From Candidatus Cacconaster merdequi (GTDB lineage: Bacteria; Bacteroidota; Bacteroidia; Bacteroidales; UBA932), in contig JAGHVK010000066.1 of NCBI GenBank assembly GCA_018064345.1, forward strand, positions 1 through 64,000: a DNA stretch of 64,000 bases. The letters run 5' to 3'. Shown here piece by piece: positions 7,793-17,148 of the stretch (position 1 is its first letter; the number at the start of each line of letters is the position of its first letter). The notes beneath the pieces are model-generated. The model had not been told where the DNA came from. It worked only from the letters and a program-made list of their open reading frames with translations, and did not search any database. Both the position numbers and the translations under genes were made by a program.

Positions 7793-8989
7793 ATGGATAT
7801 AAGGTCGCAATTTCCTGTTCTTGGGCGTAAAGTTTACGGTAAAGAGCTTGTCTATCTTGACAATGCCGCGACTTCGCAACGTCCTCTGAAGGTCTTGGAA
7901 CTTCAGGAGAGGATTTGCCGGGAGTCGAATGCCAACGTTCATCGCGCAGTTCACGCTCTCAGCGGGGAGGCGACTGAGTATTATGAAGATGGAAGGGAAG
8001 CTGTTCGCAGGTTCATAAACGCGCCCGGCAGGGAGAACGTAATACTCACGAGCGGCACCACTGCTTCGCTTAACTTGCTCGCCACTTGTTTTACAGAACG
8101 TTACGTCGGCAAAGGTGACAAGGTTGTCATATCGCAGGCGGAACATCATTCCAACATAGTCCCCTGGCAGATTGCTCTTTCAAAAGCGGGCGCTTCCCTT
8201 GAAGTGATACCTGTTGATGAACGTGGCGAACTGTGTATGGATGAGTTCCGCAAAGTTCTTGACGGGAGAGTGAAACTCGTTTCGGTGGCGCACGTGTCCA
8301 ATGTCCTTGGAATAGTCAATCCAGTTGAGGAGATTATTCGTGAAGCTCATTCGAAAGGTATTCCGGTGGCTTTGGACGGAGCTCAGGGTATCGTTCATCA
8401 GAAAGTTGATGTTCAGGCGCTCGATTGTGATTTCTATGCTTTTTCAGGTCATAAGATATATGCTCCCACAGGCATAGGAGTTCTCTATGGGAAGAAGACT
8501 TTTCTGGAAGAGATGCCGCCGTATATGGGAGGTGGGGACATGATCGACAAGGTTACGTTTGAAAAGACCACATATGCTCCTCTTCCGTTGAAATATGAAG
8601 CAGGAACTCCGAATTATGTTGCGGCGGCTTGTTTTGCACCTGCGCTTGATTTCGCTCTTGAAGCAGGGATGGATGATAGGATTGTACCGTATCTTATGGA
8701 TGAACTTCCTAAGATAGAGGGCCTTCACCTTTATGGAAATCCTGCGGGTCGTGAGAGAAAAATACCGTTGTTCTCCTTCACGGTGGATGGGACCCATCCT
8801 TCCGATATCGCTCAGATAATGGACAAATTGGGGTTTGCTCTCAGAAGCGGCCACGTCTGTGCCGAGCCTTTGATGGATGTTCTTGGTGTACCGGGAATAG
8901 TACGTGCTTCGTTTGCTCCGTACAATACTTTTGAGGAGTGCTGCCGTTTTGTCGAAGCACTGAAACGGGTGCTTTCTATGTTGAGATGA
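7793..8989 (+). CDS. sufS: Cysteine desulfurase SufS/CsdA type
   Basis: The start is at ATG 7793 (MDIRSQFPVL); an upstream in-frame ATG would run through the inverted repeat. This 398-residue PLP enzyme takes sulfur from cysteine for Fe-S cluster assembly. Group II hallmarks are YLDNAATSQRP, AEHHSNIVPWQ, the PLP lysine motif FSGHKIYAPTG and the catalytic-Cys loop RSGHVCAEPLM. It heads the run sufS-sufE-sufT-folK-glyS. SufBCD is not in this window. Confidence 0.95.
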   Translation: MDIRSQFPVLGRKVYGKELVYLDNAATSQRPLKVLELQERICRESNANVHRAVHALSGEATEYYEDGREAVRRFINAPGRENVILTSGTTASLNLLATCFTERYVGKGDKVVISQAEHHSNIVPWQIALSKAGASLEVIPVDERGELCMDEFRKVLDGRVKLVSVAHVSNVLGIVNPVEEIIREAHSKGIPVALDGAQGIVHQKVDVQALDCDFYAFSGHKIYAPTGIGVLYGKKTFLEEMPPYMGGGDMIDKVTFEKTTYAPLPLKYEAGTPNYVAAACFAPALDFALEAGMDDRIVPYLMDELPKIEGLHLYGNPAGRERKIPLFSFTVDGTHPSDIAQIMDKLGFALRSGHVCAEPLMDVLGVPGIVRASFAPYNTFEECCRFVEALKRVLSMLR

Positions 8990-8990
8990 T

Positions 8991-9407
8991 ATGAAATCGA
9001 TAAAAGAAATAGAGGAAGAGATAGTCGAAGAGTTCTCAGTTTTTTCCGACTGGATGGAGAAATACGAGTATCTCATTGAACTTGGAAAGAGCCTCCCTAT
9101 GATTGACGAGGCTGACAAGACAGAAGTGAACCTGATAAACGGCTGTCAGTCACGTGTGTGGCTGTCCTGCCGGATGGAGGATGGATGTCTTCGTTTCAAG
9201 GCTGACAGCGATGCCATCATTACGAAAGGAATCATTTCCCTCCTGGTGCGTGTTTACGACAACCAGAGACCTGAAGATATACTCCTTTCCGATGCAGGCT
9301 TCATAGCAAAGATTGGTCTTAAGGAGAATCTTTCACCGACCCGTGCGAACGGTCTGGTGTCAATGTTGGAAAAGATAAAAGGTTATGCAGCAACGTACCG
9401 TGCTTGA
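8991..9407 (+). CDS. sufE: SufE-like cysteine desulfuration protein
   Basis: This 138-residue protein starts one base after the sufS stop. The SufE signature NGCQSRVWLS contains the sulfur-accepting Cys. SufE takes the persulfide from SufS and passes it to the scaffold. The length and the C-terminal region (LSPTRANGLVSMLEKIK) are normal. It overlaps the next gene by 23 nt, suggesting translational coupling. Confidence 0.95.
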   Translation: MKSIKEIEEEIVEEFSVFSDWMEKYEYLIELGKSLPMIDEADKTEVNLINGCQSRVWLSCRMEDGCLRFKADSDAIITKGIISLLVRVYDNQRPEDILLSDAGFIAKIGLKENLSPTRANGLVSMLEKIKGYAATYRA

Positions 9408-9699
9408 AGCAGATGTCATCAGGGCTCTCAGACAAGTCTATGACCCTGAAATATCGGTGAACATATACGATTTGGGGCTTATCTACGCAATTGATGTGGA
9501 TGACGATAACAAAGTATCCATAAAGATGACCCTGACTGCGCCCAACTGTCCGATTGCGGATGAGGTGGTGCAGCAAGTGAAGGATGCGGTGATGGATGTG
9601 CCGAAGGTGACTGATGCTCAGGTGGAACTTGTTTTCGAACCTGAATGGAATCAGGGAATGATGAGTGAGGAGGCAATGCTTGAATTGGGATTGTTGTAG
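9385..9699 (+). CDS. DUF59/MIP18 family Fe-S maturation protein (SufT-like)
   Basis: A 104-residue MIP18-type domain protein: VIRALRQVYDPEISVNIYDLGLIY at the N-terminus, then TLTAPNCPIADEV with the conserved Cys. These proteins help mature Fe-S proteins. Its place directly after sufS-sufE fits a role in cluster delivery. The start at 9385 overlaps sufE by 23 nt; a GTG at 9400 is an alternative. The next gene begins immediately at 9700. Confidence 0.88.
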   Translation: MQQRTVLEADVIRALRQVYDPEISVNIYDLGLIYAIDVDDDNKVSIKMTLTAPNCPIADEVVQQVKDAVMDVPKVTDAQVELVFEPEWNQGMMSEEAMLELGLL

Positions 9700-10110
9700 A
9701 TGATATACGTATTGTTGGGAACGAATCTGGGTGACAGGGAGTGGAATCTTGACCGCGCCCGTGCTCTTCTTGCAGAGGAGCTCAAGAGTGACCTTATCTG
9801 TTCGGACATCATCGAGACTGAGTCCATCGGTTTTGAAGGTCCCGCATTCCTCAATCAGGTGGTGGCGTTCCAGTGCTCCGTTTCTCCTGAAGGATTGTTG
9901 GATATATGCCAAAGGATAGAGAAGGAGATTGGACGTCCCGAACATGATGCGGAGTATGATGCTGAAGGTAGAAGAATATACAGGGACAGGATTATCGATA
10001 TCGACATCCTCAAGTTCGATGACTTGGAGATGAATACTCCAAGATTGACAATACCTCATCCTCAAGTGGTCGGAAGGCCTTTTGTAACAGAATTGTTAAA
10101 TACTTTATGA
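9700..10110 (+). CDS. folK: 2-amino-4-hydroxy-6-hydroxymethyldihydropteridine pyrophosphokinase
   Basis: A 136-residue HPPK of folate synthesis, transferring pyrophosphate from ATP to hydroxymethyldihydropterin. Visible motifs are LLGTNLGDRE at the start, GPAFLNQVV, and RDRIIDIDIL with the metal-binding aspartates, then LTIPHPQVVGRPFV. It is complete and slightly short. It starts at the base after the sufT-like stop and runs into glyS with one base between. Confidence 0.93.
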   Translation: MIYVLLGTNLGDREWNLDRARALLAEELKSDLICSDIIETESIGFEGPAFLNQVVAFQCSVSPEGLLDICQRIEKEIGRPEHDAEYDAEGRRIYRDRIIDIDILKFDDLEMNTPRLTIPHPQVVGRPFVTELLNTL

Positions 10111-10111
10111 T

Positions 10112-11659
10112 ATGACACAGGAAGAAATTTTCAAGAATCTTATTGCGCACTCCAAGGAGTACGGATTCATTTTCCCGTCAAGCGAAATCTATGATGGCCT
10201 GAGCGCTGTATATGATTACGGACAGATGGGTGTTGAGATGAAGAACAACATCAAGAAATACTGGTGGGAGGCTATGGTACACCTGAACGACAACATAGTC
10301 GGTATCGATTCAGCCATCTTCATGCATCCTCGGATCTGGGAAGCTTCCGGACACGTTGGAGCTTTCAACGACCCTTTGATCGACAACAAGGACTCCAAGA
10401 AGCGATATCGTGCTGACGTCCTTCTGGAAGAGTATCTTGCGAAACTGGAAGAAAAGATGAACAAGGAGGTTGAAAAGGGCCGCAGGAAATTCGGTGATGC
10501 GTTCAACGAAGAGCAGTTCCGTGCAACCAATCCGAACATCCTCCGTACGAAGGCGAAATATGACGAGGTTCACGCCCGTATGACTAAGGCTCTCAATGAG
10601 AACAACCTTCAGGAACTTCGCCAGATAATCATTGATTGTGAGATAGCCTGCCCTATCAGTGGAACCAAGAACTGGACGGAAGTCCGTCAGTTCAACCTTA
10701 TGTTCAGCACCCAGCTTGGAAATATATCAGATGAGGCGGGTACTATTTATCTTCGTCCTGAGACCGCTCAGGGAATCTTCGTCAATTTCCTCAACGTGCA
10801 GAAGACCGGGCGTATGAAGATTCCGTTCGGAATAGCACAGATAGGAAAAGCGTTCCGCAATGAAATAGTAGCGCGTCAGTTCATATTCCGTATGAGGGAG
10901 TTCGAACAGATGGAGATGCAGTTCTTCGTACGTCCGGGCGAAGAGATGAAATGGTTCAAGGAATGGAAAGAGACTCGTCTTGCATGGCATAAGGCTCTCG
11001 GCCTCGGTGACGGGAAGTATCGCTTCCACGATCACGAAAAGCTCGCCCACTACGCAAATGCAGCAACTGACATAGAGTTCGAGTTCCCGTTCGGATTCAA
11101 AGAACTTGAAGGTATCCACAGCCGTACAAACTTCGATCTTGGCCAGCATCAGAAGTTCAGCGGTCGCAAGATTCAGTATTTCGATCCTGAAACAAACGAA
11201 AGCTACACTCCGTATGTCATCGAGACTTCGATAGGTCTTGACCGTACTTTCCTGGCAATCCTTTCATCTGCTTACCACGAAGAGAAACTTGAGAATGGAG
11301 AGGACCGCGTCGTGCTCAGTCTTCCTGCCTGCATAGCTCCGGTCAAGCTTGCCGTTCTTCCGTTGGTGAAAAAGGACGGTCTGCCGGAAAAGGCTCGTGA
11401 AATAATGGATACCCTTCGGTTCGATTTCAACTGCCAGTATGACGAGAAGGACAGTATAGGGAAGCGCTATCGCCGTCAGGACGCCATCGGCACTCCTTTC
11501 TGTGTAACCATCGACCACGATACACTTACAGATAATTGTGTTACAATACGTTATCGTGATACTATGCAGCAGGAACGCATTCCTGTAGAAAAACTCCACG
11601 ATATTGTGAGCGAGAAGATCAGTATGAAACCGCTCTTCAAGAAAATACATAAAATGTAG
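10112..11659 (+). CDS. glyS: Glycyl-tRNA synthetase, homodimeric class II
   Basis: A 515-residue alpha2-type GlyRS. The class II motifs are seen as motif 1 near HPRIWEASGHVGAF, motif 2 in FRNEIVARQFIFRMREFEQMEM, and motif 3 in ETSIGLDRTFLAIL. The C-terminal anticodon-binding domain begins at about residue 400 (VVLSLPACIAPVKLAVLPL). The length is normal. It is last in the suf-fol run and is followed by a strong terminator. Confidence 0.97.
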   Translation: MTQEEIFKNLIAHSKEYGFIFPSSEIYDGLSAVYDYGQMGVEMKNNIKKYWWEAMVHLNDNIVGIDSAIFMHPRIWEASGHVGAFNDPLIDNKDSKKRYRADVLLEEYLAKLEEKMNKEVEKGRRKFGDAFNEEQFRATNPNILRTKAKYDEVHARMTKALNENNLQELRQIIIDCEIACPISGTKNWTEVRQFNLMFSTQLGNISDEAGTIYLRPETAQGIFVNFLNVQKTGRMKIPFGIAQIGKAFRNEIVARQFIFRMREFEQMEMQFFVRPGEEMKWFKEWKETRLAWHKALGLGDGKYRFHDHEKLAHYANAATDIEFEFPFGFKELEGIHSRTNFDLGQHQKFSGRKIQYFDPETNESYTPYVIETSIGLDRTFLAILSSAYHEEKLENGEDRVVLSLPACIAPVKLAVLPLVKKDGLPEKAREIMDTLRFDFNCQYDEKDSIGKRYRRQDAIGTPFCVTIDHDTLTDNCVTIRYRDTMQQERIPVEKLHDIVSEKISMKPLFKKIHKM

Positions 11660-11712
11660 TTTTTCCTACCGGGCATTTTCGTGTTTTTCCAAAAAACGCG
11701 TTCTGTATATTC

Positions 11713-11766
11713 AGGTGCGGCATTGTGAATAAGTTGTTCATTATTCACGGCCGCACCTCCATTTTT
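11713..11766 (+). terminator. Large hairpin terminator after glyS
   Basis: AGGTGCGGC (11713-11721) pairs with GCCGCACCT (11750-11758). Inside, GTGAATA (11725-11731) pairs with TATTCAC (11742-11748). CCATTTTTG follows. The stem is long for a simple terminator, but its position and T-run fit. Confidence 0.7.
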
Positions 11767-11767
11767 G

Positions 11768-11834
11768 AAGGGACAACCATACTTAACTTTGATGTCACTT
11801 TGTCCCGTCATAGATAGGACAATGGGTGTCCCTT
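11768..11834. promoter_or_regulatory. Array of four GGGACA-type half-sites upstream of nrdD
   Basis: GGGACAA (11770-11776), TTGTCCC (11800-11806), AGGACAA (11816-11822 region) and TGTCCCTT (11827-11834) alternate in orientation. AAGGGACA can pair with TGTCCCTT over 8 bp, or GGGACAA with TTGTCCC over 7 bp. This could be a multi-site operator or alternative RNA hairpins in the nrdD leader. Confidence 0.5.
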
Positions 11835-11862
11835 CGGTGTGAGATTTGGTGGAGATATAATG

Positions 11863-11887
11863 TAACACTCTTTAATTCAGTGTGTTA
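11863..11887. promoter_or_regulatory. Palindrome TAACAC-N13-GTGTTA before nrdD
   Basis: TAACAC (11863-11868) and GTGTTA (11882-11887) form an interrupted palindrome; AACACT/AGTGT gives a second register. It is similar in flavour to NrdR boxes but longer (ACAC to GTGT spans 19 rather than 16 bp), so the NrdR assignment is doubtful. It lies 47 nt before the start codon. Confidence 0.35.
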
Positions 11888-11933
11888 AATAATAGAAAAC
11901 GATATATAATCGAGACGTAATATTTTTGATGGT

Positions 11934-14093
11934 ATGAAAGTAATCAAGAGAAACGGTGAGATCCAGAATTTTGACTTTTCCAAGATAGAAAAAGCCGTGA
12001 ATTCCGCTTTTGTTGCCTGCGGAAGGGAAAAGATGCCTGATGAATTCCTCCAGAGTCTGATTCATCTTTTCGGAATGTTCGATGATGATTATACTTTCAA
12101 GGTCGAAAAGCTGCAGGATATAATCGAAACGCAATTGATGTATGAAAAGCATTTCGTCGTTGCAAAAGCTTATATTCTCTATCGCGAGAAGCATAAGGAC
12201 CTCCGTTTCATCAAGGAGCGTGTGGATTATATGGACGAGTATGCCCAGTCCTGCGACAATGCGGCATCTTCTTCGGAAACCGATGCGAATGCCAACGTAT
12301 CGATAAAGAACGTGGCAAACCTCGATGGAGAAGTCTACAAGACTCTCAACCGTCAGATACATCGTTACAGGATGAAGAAGAAACTGAAGGAACTTTTCCC
12401 GGAAGTTTCGGAGCAGTATGAAAAGGACCTTGAAAGCCATATCATCTACATACACGATGAGGCATCTTCTCCTGCAATAAAGAATTATTGTGAAGCCGTT
12501 TCCCTTTATCCTCTCGTTATGGAGGGCACACACGGGATGGACGGGCTCGGTGCGACTGCTCCGAAGAACCTGAGCAGTTTCTGCGGACAGTTCTGCAATC
12601 TTGCCTTCCTGCTTTCAGCCCAGTGCAAGGGTGCGGTGGCATTCGGAGAATTTTTCAATGTCGTCGATTTCTACTGTGTGAAGGATTTCGGGGAAGACTA
12701 CCACAAACGTACTGAAGAACCGGCTTCAATCTACCCGAAGAGAACGATAGAAGAGACCATAAAGCAGTCATTCCAGCAGATAGTCTATGGAATAAATCAG
12801 CCTGCCGGAAACCGCAGCTACCAGTCTCCTTTCACCAATATCAGCTACTATGACAGCAACTACTGGCACGCTCTTTTTGACGACTTCTGCTTTCCTGACG
12901 GGACAAAACCTTCTTGGGAAAGAGTAAGTTATCTTCAGAAACTCTTCATGAAGTGGTTCAACAACGAAAGGTCAAAGACTTTGCTTACCTTCCCTGTCGA
13001 GACCATGGCTCTGCTTTCGAACGGCAACGACATCATCGACAAGGAATACAAGGATTTCACTGCTGAGATGTATGCTGAAGGACACTCTTTCTTCACATAC
13101 ATTTCCGACAACCCTAACGGACTTGCAAGTTGCTGCCGTCTCCGCAATGAGATTCAGGAGAATGTGTTCACTTTCACAAACGGCCTGACCGGAGTCCAGA
13201 CCGGAAGTGCCAACGTCATCACTCTCAACCTCAACAGGATAATTCAGAATTGGTCAAAGGAGAAGGATGTTGACAGAGAGTACCTGAAAGACCATTTCTT
13301 CGATCTTGAGGGGGACTTCAAGAAGTACATCATTTCTATCCTCGAGAGAATTTACAAGTATCATATCGCTTACAAGACAATGCTTTATGAAACCGAAAAA
13401 GCTGGAATGCTCAATGCGTCCAAGGCCGGTTACATAAAGATGAACAAGCTTTACAGCACGATAGGGGTGAACGGTATCAATGAAGCAGCCGAATTTGTGG
13501 GGCTCAAGTGCAATTACAACAAGCCGTATATGGAGTTCTGCCGTTTGATAACAGGTACCATCAGTGAACAGAACAAACTCCATTCAAAAGACAGGAATTT
13601 CCAGTTCAATCAGGAATTTGTCCCTGCAGAGGGTCTGAGTTCAAAGAACTACAATTGGGACAAGGCTGAAGGATACTGGGTTCCGGAGGGCAGAGTCCTC
13701 TACAATTCATACTTCTATCTTGCTGATGATCCGGAAACTTCCGTGCTTGACAAGTTCCGTCTGCACGGGCGTGAGTTCACGGAATTGCTCGACGGAGGAG
13801 TAGGCTTGCATTGCAACCTTGAGGAACATCTGTCGAAGTATCAGTATCTCAAATTGATAGATTTTGCCATAGCGCAAGGAACGTCATATTTTACATTCAA
13901 TGTGCCAAACAGTGAATGTACCAATTCTTTGTGCCATCATATAGTGAAGGCTCCGTTGGCTACCTGTCCGAAATGTGGTGCACCGATGCGCCAGTGGACA
14001 AGGGTCATAGGATTCCTACGTCCTGTCGATGATTTTGACAAGTACCGTCATTTCGAAGCTCAGAACAGGTATTACGCGAAGGAAGTCAAATAG
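11934..14093 (+). CDS. nrdD: Anaerobic ribonucleoside-triphosphate reductase
   Basis: This 719-residue class III reductase makes deoxyribonucleotides without oxygen. An ATP-cone regulatory domain occupies about residues 1-90 (KVIKRNGEIQNFDFSKIEKAV). The barrel follows, with active-site segments such as ASCCRLRN. A C-terminal zinc site is formed by NSECTNSLC and CPKCG. The glycyl-radical loop is RVIGFL about 30 residues from the end. The activase nrdG follows after a hairpin repeat. Upstream is a likely regulatory region. Confidence 0.96.
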   Translation: MKVIKRNGEIQNFDFSKIEKAVNSAFVACGREKMPDEFLQSLIHLFGMFDDDYTFKVEKLQDIIETQLMYEKHFVVAKAYILYREKHKDLRFIKERVDYMDEYAQSCDNAASSSETDANANVSIKNVANLDGEVYKTLNRQIHRYRMKKKLKELFPEVSEQYEKDLESHIIYIHDEASSPAIKNYCEAVSLYPLVMEGTHGMDGLGATAPKNLSSFCGQFCNLAFLLSAQCKGAVAFGEFFNVVDFYCVKDFGEDYHKRTEEPASIYPKRTIEETIKQSFQQIVYGINQPAGNRSYQSPFTNISYYDSNYWHALFDDFCFPDGTKPSWERVSYLQKLFMKWFNNERSKTLLTFPVETMALLSNGNDIIDKEYKDFTAEMYAEGHSFFTYISDNPNGLASCCRLRNEIQENVFTFTNGLTGVQTGSANVITLNLNRIIQNWSKEKDVDREYLKDHFFDLEGDFKKYIISILERIYKYHIAYKTMLYETEKAGMLNASKAGYIKMNKLYSTIGVNGINEAAEFVGLKCNYNKPYMEFCRLITGTISEQNKLHSKDRNFQFNQEFVPAEGLSSKNYNWDKAEGYWVPEGRVLYNSYFYLADDPETSVLDKFRLHGREFTELLDGGVGLHCNLEEHLSKYQYLKLIDFAIAQGTSYFTFNVPNSECTNSLCHHIVKAPLATCPKCGAPMRQWTRVIGFLRPVDDFDKYRHFEAQNRYYAKEVK

Positions 14094-14118
14094 GAACCAT
14101 TCCGAAACTGGTTCTAAG
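14093..14118 (+). repeat. Short hairpin repeat, copy 4 (between nrdD and nrdG)
   Basis: GGAACC (14093-14098) and GGTTCT (14110-14115) pair around ATTCCGAAACT. The element begins within the nrdD TAG stop codon. Loop bases differ from copy 1 at two or three positions while the stem keeps pairing through a G-U. Confidence 0.65.
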
Positions 14119-14131
14119 AGAGGGACAAACA

Positions 14132-14614
14132 GTGAAGTACGTTGATACTAAAGTAGTCTTCAGGGAGGTTCCTGAAGAGATATCTCTCGCGATAAACATA
14201 AGTGGCTGTCCGGTGAAGTGCCCGGGCTGCCACTCTTCCTATCTGACGCAGGATATCGGAAACACATTGGATGAAAGTGCGTTGAAGAGCCTGATAGATG
14301 AGAGCCCGGGAATCAGTTGTGTGTCGTTTATGGGAGGAGATGCAGATCCTGCCTTTGTCAAGGGCCTTGCAAACTGGCTGCATAGCGAGTACCCTTCCCT
14401 GAAAGTTTGCTGGTATTCAGGACGGAGCCTTGAAAATGCCGAATCTTTTGGTATGACAGATGTCCTGGATTTCGTGAAAGTCGGACCGTATGTCGATGAG
14501 TTCGGCCCTCTTGATTCTGCAACCACAAACCAGAGATTCTATAAGATTGACCATACAGGCACTTCTCCTGTACTGACGGACTGGACTTTCCGTTTCAAGA
14601 AAGTGTTCGTGTAA
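14132..14614 (+). CDS. nrdG: Anaerobic ribonucleotide reductase activating protein
   Basis: A 160-residue radical-SAM activase that installs the glycyl radical on NrdD. The cluster motif is GCPVKCPGCHSSYL (CX3CX2C). Further features are FMGGDAD and the C-terminal WTFRFKKVFV. It starts with GTG at 14132, with AGGGACA upstream. The 38-nt gap from nrdD holds the hairpin repeat, which may tune the ratio of the two proteins. Confidence 0.95.
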   Translation: MKYVDTKVVFREVPEEISLAINISGCPVKCPGCHSSYLTQDIGNTLDESALKSLIDESPGISCVSFMGGDADPAFVKGLANWLHSEYPSLKVCWYSGRSLENAESFGMTDVLDFVKVGPYVDEFGPLDSATTNQRFYKIDHTGTSPVLTDWTFRFKKVFV

Positions 14615-14636
14615 TCAAATCAGAAGATTATACAGG

Positions 14637-14666
14637 TTGTCCTTTGCTGTTTTTTTCTTATCTTCG
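14637..14666 (+). promoter_or_regulatory. Promoter of C69 peptidase gene
   Basis: TTG (14637-14639), 19 nt, TATCTTCG (14659-14666), a seven-of-eight match to TAnnTTTG. The start codon is 21 nt further on. Confidence 0.5.
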
Positions 14667-14686
14667 TGTAAATAAAACAAACAACA

Positions 14687-15919
14687 ATGAGACACTTTCT
14701 TACTTCAATGCTGATTGCATTGACTATTGTATTTTCTTCATCTGTCACCCTTAACTCACAGACTTTGGACTGTTTTGGCATCATCGCCGGATGCAAGGCC
14801 ACGGCGGATGGCTCTGTGATGATGGCCCACAATGAGGACGATGGAGGTGAGCAGATGCTCAACATTTACGCTGTTCCAGCTTCGAAGGACAATGTGAGAT
14901 ATCTTTGGTTCGAATTCCCGAGAATGGAACAAGCTGATTCTTTCATCAATGAATATGGCGTATGTATCGCTTCCGACGGCTGCGGCTCACGTGAAGACAA
15001 AGGTGAGCTTACAGATGGAGGTGTGCTGTATGAGGTACGTGTTGCTGTGGCCAAGAAGGCTCATTCAGCAAGAGAAGCCGTTTCAATAATCGGAAATATG
15101 GTTGAGAAATACGGTTATCGTGGAAGCGGAAGGACATACGTGATTGCTGACACTAAAGAGGGTTGGATATGCTCCGTCGTACAAGGCAAGCACTGGGTTG
15201 CGCAGAGAGTTCCGGACGACTGCGTGATGACGATTCCGAACTATTACGTCATAGGTAAGGTAGATCTTTCGGACAAGGCCAACTTTGCAGGTTCCCCGGA
15301 TATTGTGGACTATGCAATAAGCCGTGGATGGTATAATCCTGCAAAAGACGGTGAATTTTCTTTCCGTCTCGCCTATGCCTCTGAGAAGACCCTGCAGAAT
15401 GAGAACAACCATATCCGTCACAACAATGCCTACCGTCATTTCTTTGGAAGGGAGAAGGGAGACAGGGAACCGATTGCCTTGAAACCTCTGAAGCCTGTCA
15501 CATTGGAGAAGATGATGGAGGCTCTCTCTCTTCCTGTCATCTGCAACAAGGGAACCATTCTGGCAACCGTGTTCCATCTTCGTGGATGGCTGCCTCTTGA
15601 GGAGGGCTGTGTGGCGTGGAATGCAATGGGCCGTCCGAACGTAAGTGTATTCGTTCCTTGGTATCTCGGAATCACCGAGGTTCCTGCAGGTTTCGGCCGT
15701 TACTCGACTCCTGCTGAAGCTGAAGCGAAGCATCTTGTGGACAACAAGGATTTCCGCAAGAACTATCCTGACCATTTCTATTGGAAATACGTGGACAGTT
15801 GGGATGTCCTTACCAAGCGCGACAAATCTCTTCAAAGGAAGATGTTCAAGGCTGCCCGCAAGTTTGACAGGAGCCAGGTCAAAGATTACAACGCATTCAT
15901 TTCAGAACTTTACAAATAG
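14687..15919 (+). CDS. Secreted C69-family dipeptidase
   Basis: A 410-residue Ntn-hydrolase of the peptidase C69/secernin type with an N-terminal Sec signal (to about residue 25, ending NSQTLD). The catalytic Cys is most likely in LDCFGIIAGCKATADGSVMMAHNEDD, the family hallmark (C...G..ATADGS...NEDD). FLEEGCVAW-like and WNAMGRPN regions follow the family. Such dipeptidases act in the periplasm on short peptides. It is monocistronic, with its own promoter. Confidence 0.85.
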   Translation: MRHFLTSMLIALTIVFSSSVTLNSQTLDCFGIIAGCKATADGSVMMAHNEDDGGEQMLNIYAVPASKDNVRYLWFEFPRMEQADSFINEYGVCIASDGCGSREDKGELTDGGVLYEVRVAVAKKAHSAREAVSIIGNMVEKYGYRGSGRTYVIADTKEGWICSVVQGKHWVAQRVPDDCVMTIPNYYVIGKVDLSDKANFAGSPDIVDYAISRGWYNPAKDGEFSFRLAYASEKTLQNENNHIRHNNAYRHFFGREKGDREPIALKPLKPVTLEKMMEALSLPVICNKGTILATVFHLRGWLPLEEGCVAWNAMGRPNVSVFVPWYLGITEVPAGFGRYSTPAEAEAKHLVDNKDFRKNYPDHFYWKYVDSWDVLTKRDKSLQRKMFKAARKFDRSQVKDYNAFISELYK

Positions 15920-15944
15920 TCAAATCAGATTCCTTGTTTTTTGC

Positions 15945-15952
15945 TAATTTTG
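15945..15952 (+). promoter_or_regulatory. -7 box of ychF
   Basis: TAATTTTG is an exact TAnnTTTG match 73 nt before the ychF start. GATTCC (15927-15932 region) and GGAATC (about 15959-15964) flank it as an inverted repeat. No TTTG at the standard distance. Confidence 0.4.
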
Positions 15953-16024
15953 CAAGTTGGAATCCGGGTGAGTGATGCGTTTTGCGGATGACGGTGGATT
16001 CCTGCAGATTCAAATTCTTTTGCA

Positions 16025-17128
16025 ATGGCGGTAAAATGTGGTATCGTAGGGTTGCCGAACGTCGGTAAATCCACTCTTTTCAATTGTATCAGTTCCTCAA
16101 AGGCTCAGGCTGCGAATTTTCCGTTCTGCACTATTGAGCCGAACGTTGGTTCTACTGTTGTTCCCGATGAGAGGCTGAACGTCCTTACTGATATGTGTCA
16201 TCCGAAAAGGACCATTCCTGCGACAGTCGAAATTGTGGACATCGCTGGTCTGGTGAAGGGCGCAAGCAAAGGGGAAGGCCTTGGAAACCAGTTTCTTGCC
16301 AATATCCGTGAAACGGATGCCATCCTGCATGTACTGCGTTGCTTCGATGACGAGAACGTAACTCACGTTGATGGCAGTGTGGATCCCGTCCGTGACAAGG
16401 AGGTGATTGACGTCGAACTTCAGATAAAGGACCTGGAGACCGTAACCAACCGTATCAACAAAGTTCAGAAGCAGGCACAGACAGGAGGTGACAAGCAGGC
16501 AAAGAAGGCGTTGGATGTCCTTCTCAAATACAAAGCTGTGCTGGAACAGGGCCGCAATGCACGTGAAGTGCAGCTCGATACTCCTGACGAAAGGAAGATT
16601 GCCCGTGAGTTCTGCCTTCTTACCGACAAGCCGGTGATGTATGTGTGCAATGTGGATGAGAATTCAGCAGCGGCTGGCAACGCGTATGTGGATGCCGTGC
16701 GGGAGGCGACAAAAGGGGAAGGAGCAGGAATACTCGTCATATCGGCCAAGATAGAATCTGAAATAGCGGAATTGGAAGATGCCGAGGAGAAACAGATGTT
16801 CCTTCAGGAAATAGGGCTTGAGGAAAGCGGTATGGTACGCCTGATACAGAAAGCATATTCTCTTCTGAACCTCCAGACCTTCTTCACTGCCGGAGCAGAT
16901 GAGTGCCGTGCCTGGACCATCAACAAAGGCGACAAGGCCCCGCAGGCTGCCGGTGTAATCCATACTGATTTCGAAAAGGGCTTCATCCGTGCCGAAGTCA
17001 TCAAATACGAGGATTTCGTCAAGCTGAAGAGCGAATCGGCCTGCCGTGCGGCTGGAAAACTTGCCAGCGAAGGCAAGGATTATGTTGTGGAGGACGGAGA
17101 TATAATGCATTTCCTGTTCAATGTATAA
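16025..17128 (+). CDS. ychF: Ribosome-associated ATPase/GTPase YchF (Obg family)
   Basis: A 367-residue YchF of normal length. The P-loop is GLPNVGKST near residue 8, followed by [20 protein letters not shown] (G3) and the altered G4 typical of YchF, which prefers ATP (MYVCNVDE). A helical insert and the C-terminal TGS domain ([16 protein letters not shown], ending [10 protein letters not shown]) complete it. It binds ribosomes and affects stress responses. Confidence 0.96.
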   Translation: MAVKCGIVGLPNVGKSTLFNCISSSKAQAANFPFCTIEPNVGSTVVPDERLNVLTDMCHPKRTIPATVEIVDIAGLVKGASKGEGLGNQFLANIRETDAILHVLRCFDDENVTHVDGSVDPVRDKEVIDVELQIKDLETVTNRINKVQKQAQTGGDKQAKKALDVLLKYKAVLEQGRNAREVQLDTPDERKIAREFCLLTDKPVMYVCNVDENSAAAGNAYVDAVREATKGEGAGILVISAKIESEIAELEDAEEKQMFLQEIGLEESGMVRLIQKAYSLLNLQTFFTAGADECRAWTINKGDKAPQAAGVIHTDFEKGFIRAEVIKYEDFVKLKSESACRAAGKLASEGKDYVVEDGDIMHFLFNV

Positions 17129-17148
17129 CCAATAATAACCAACAATAA

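Noticed and set aside
11921..11928. TATTTTTG as -7 box of nrdD
   Set aside because: It lies 5 nt before the ATG, which would make the message leaderless, and it has no -33 partner. AT-rich start regions give such matches by chance.
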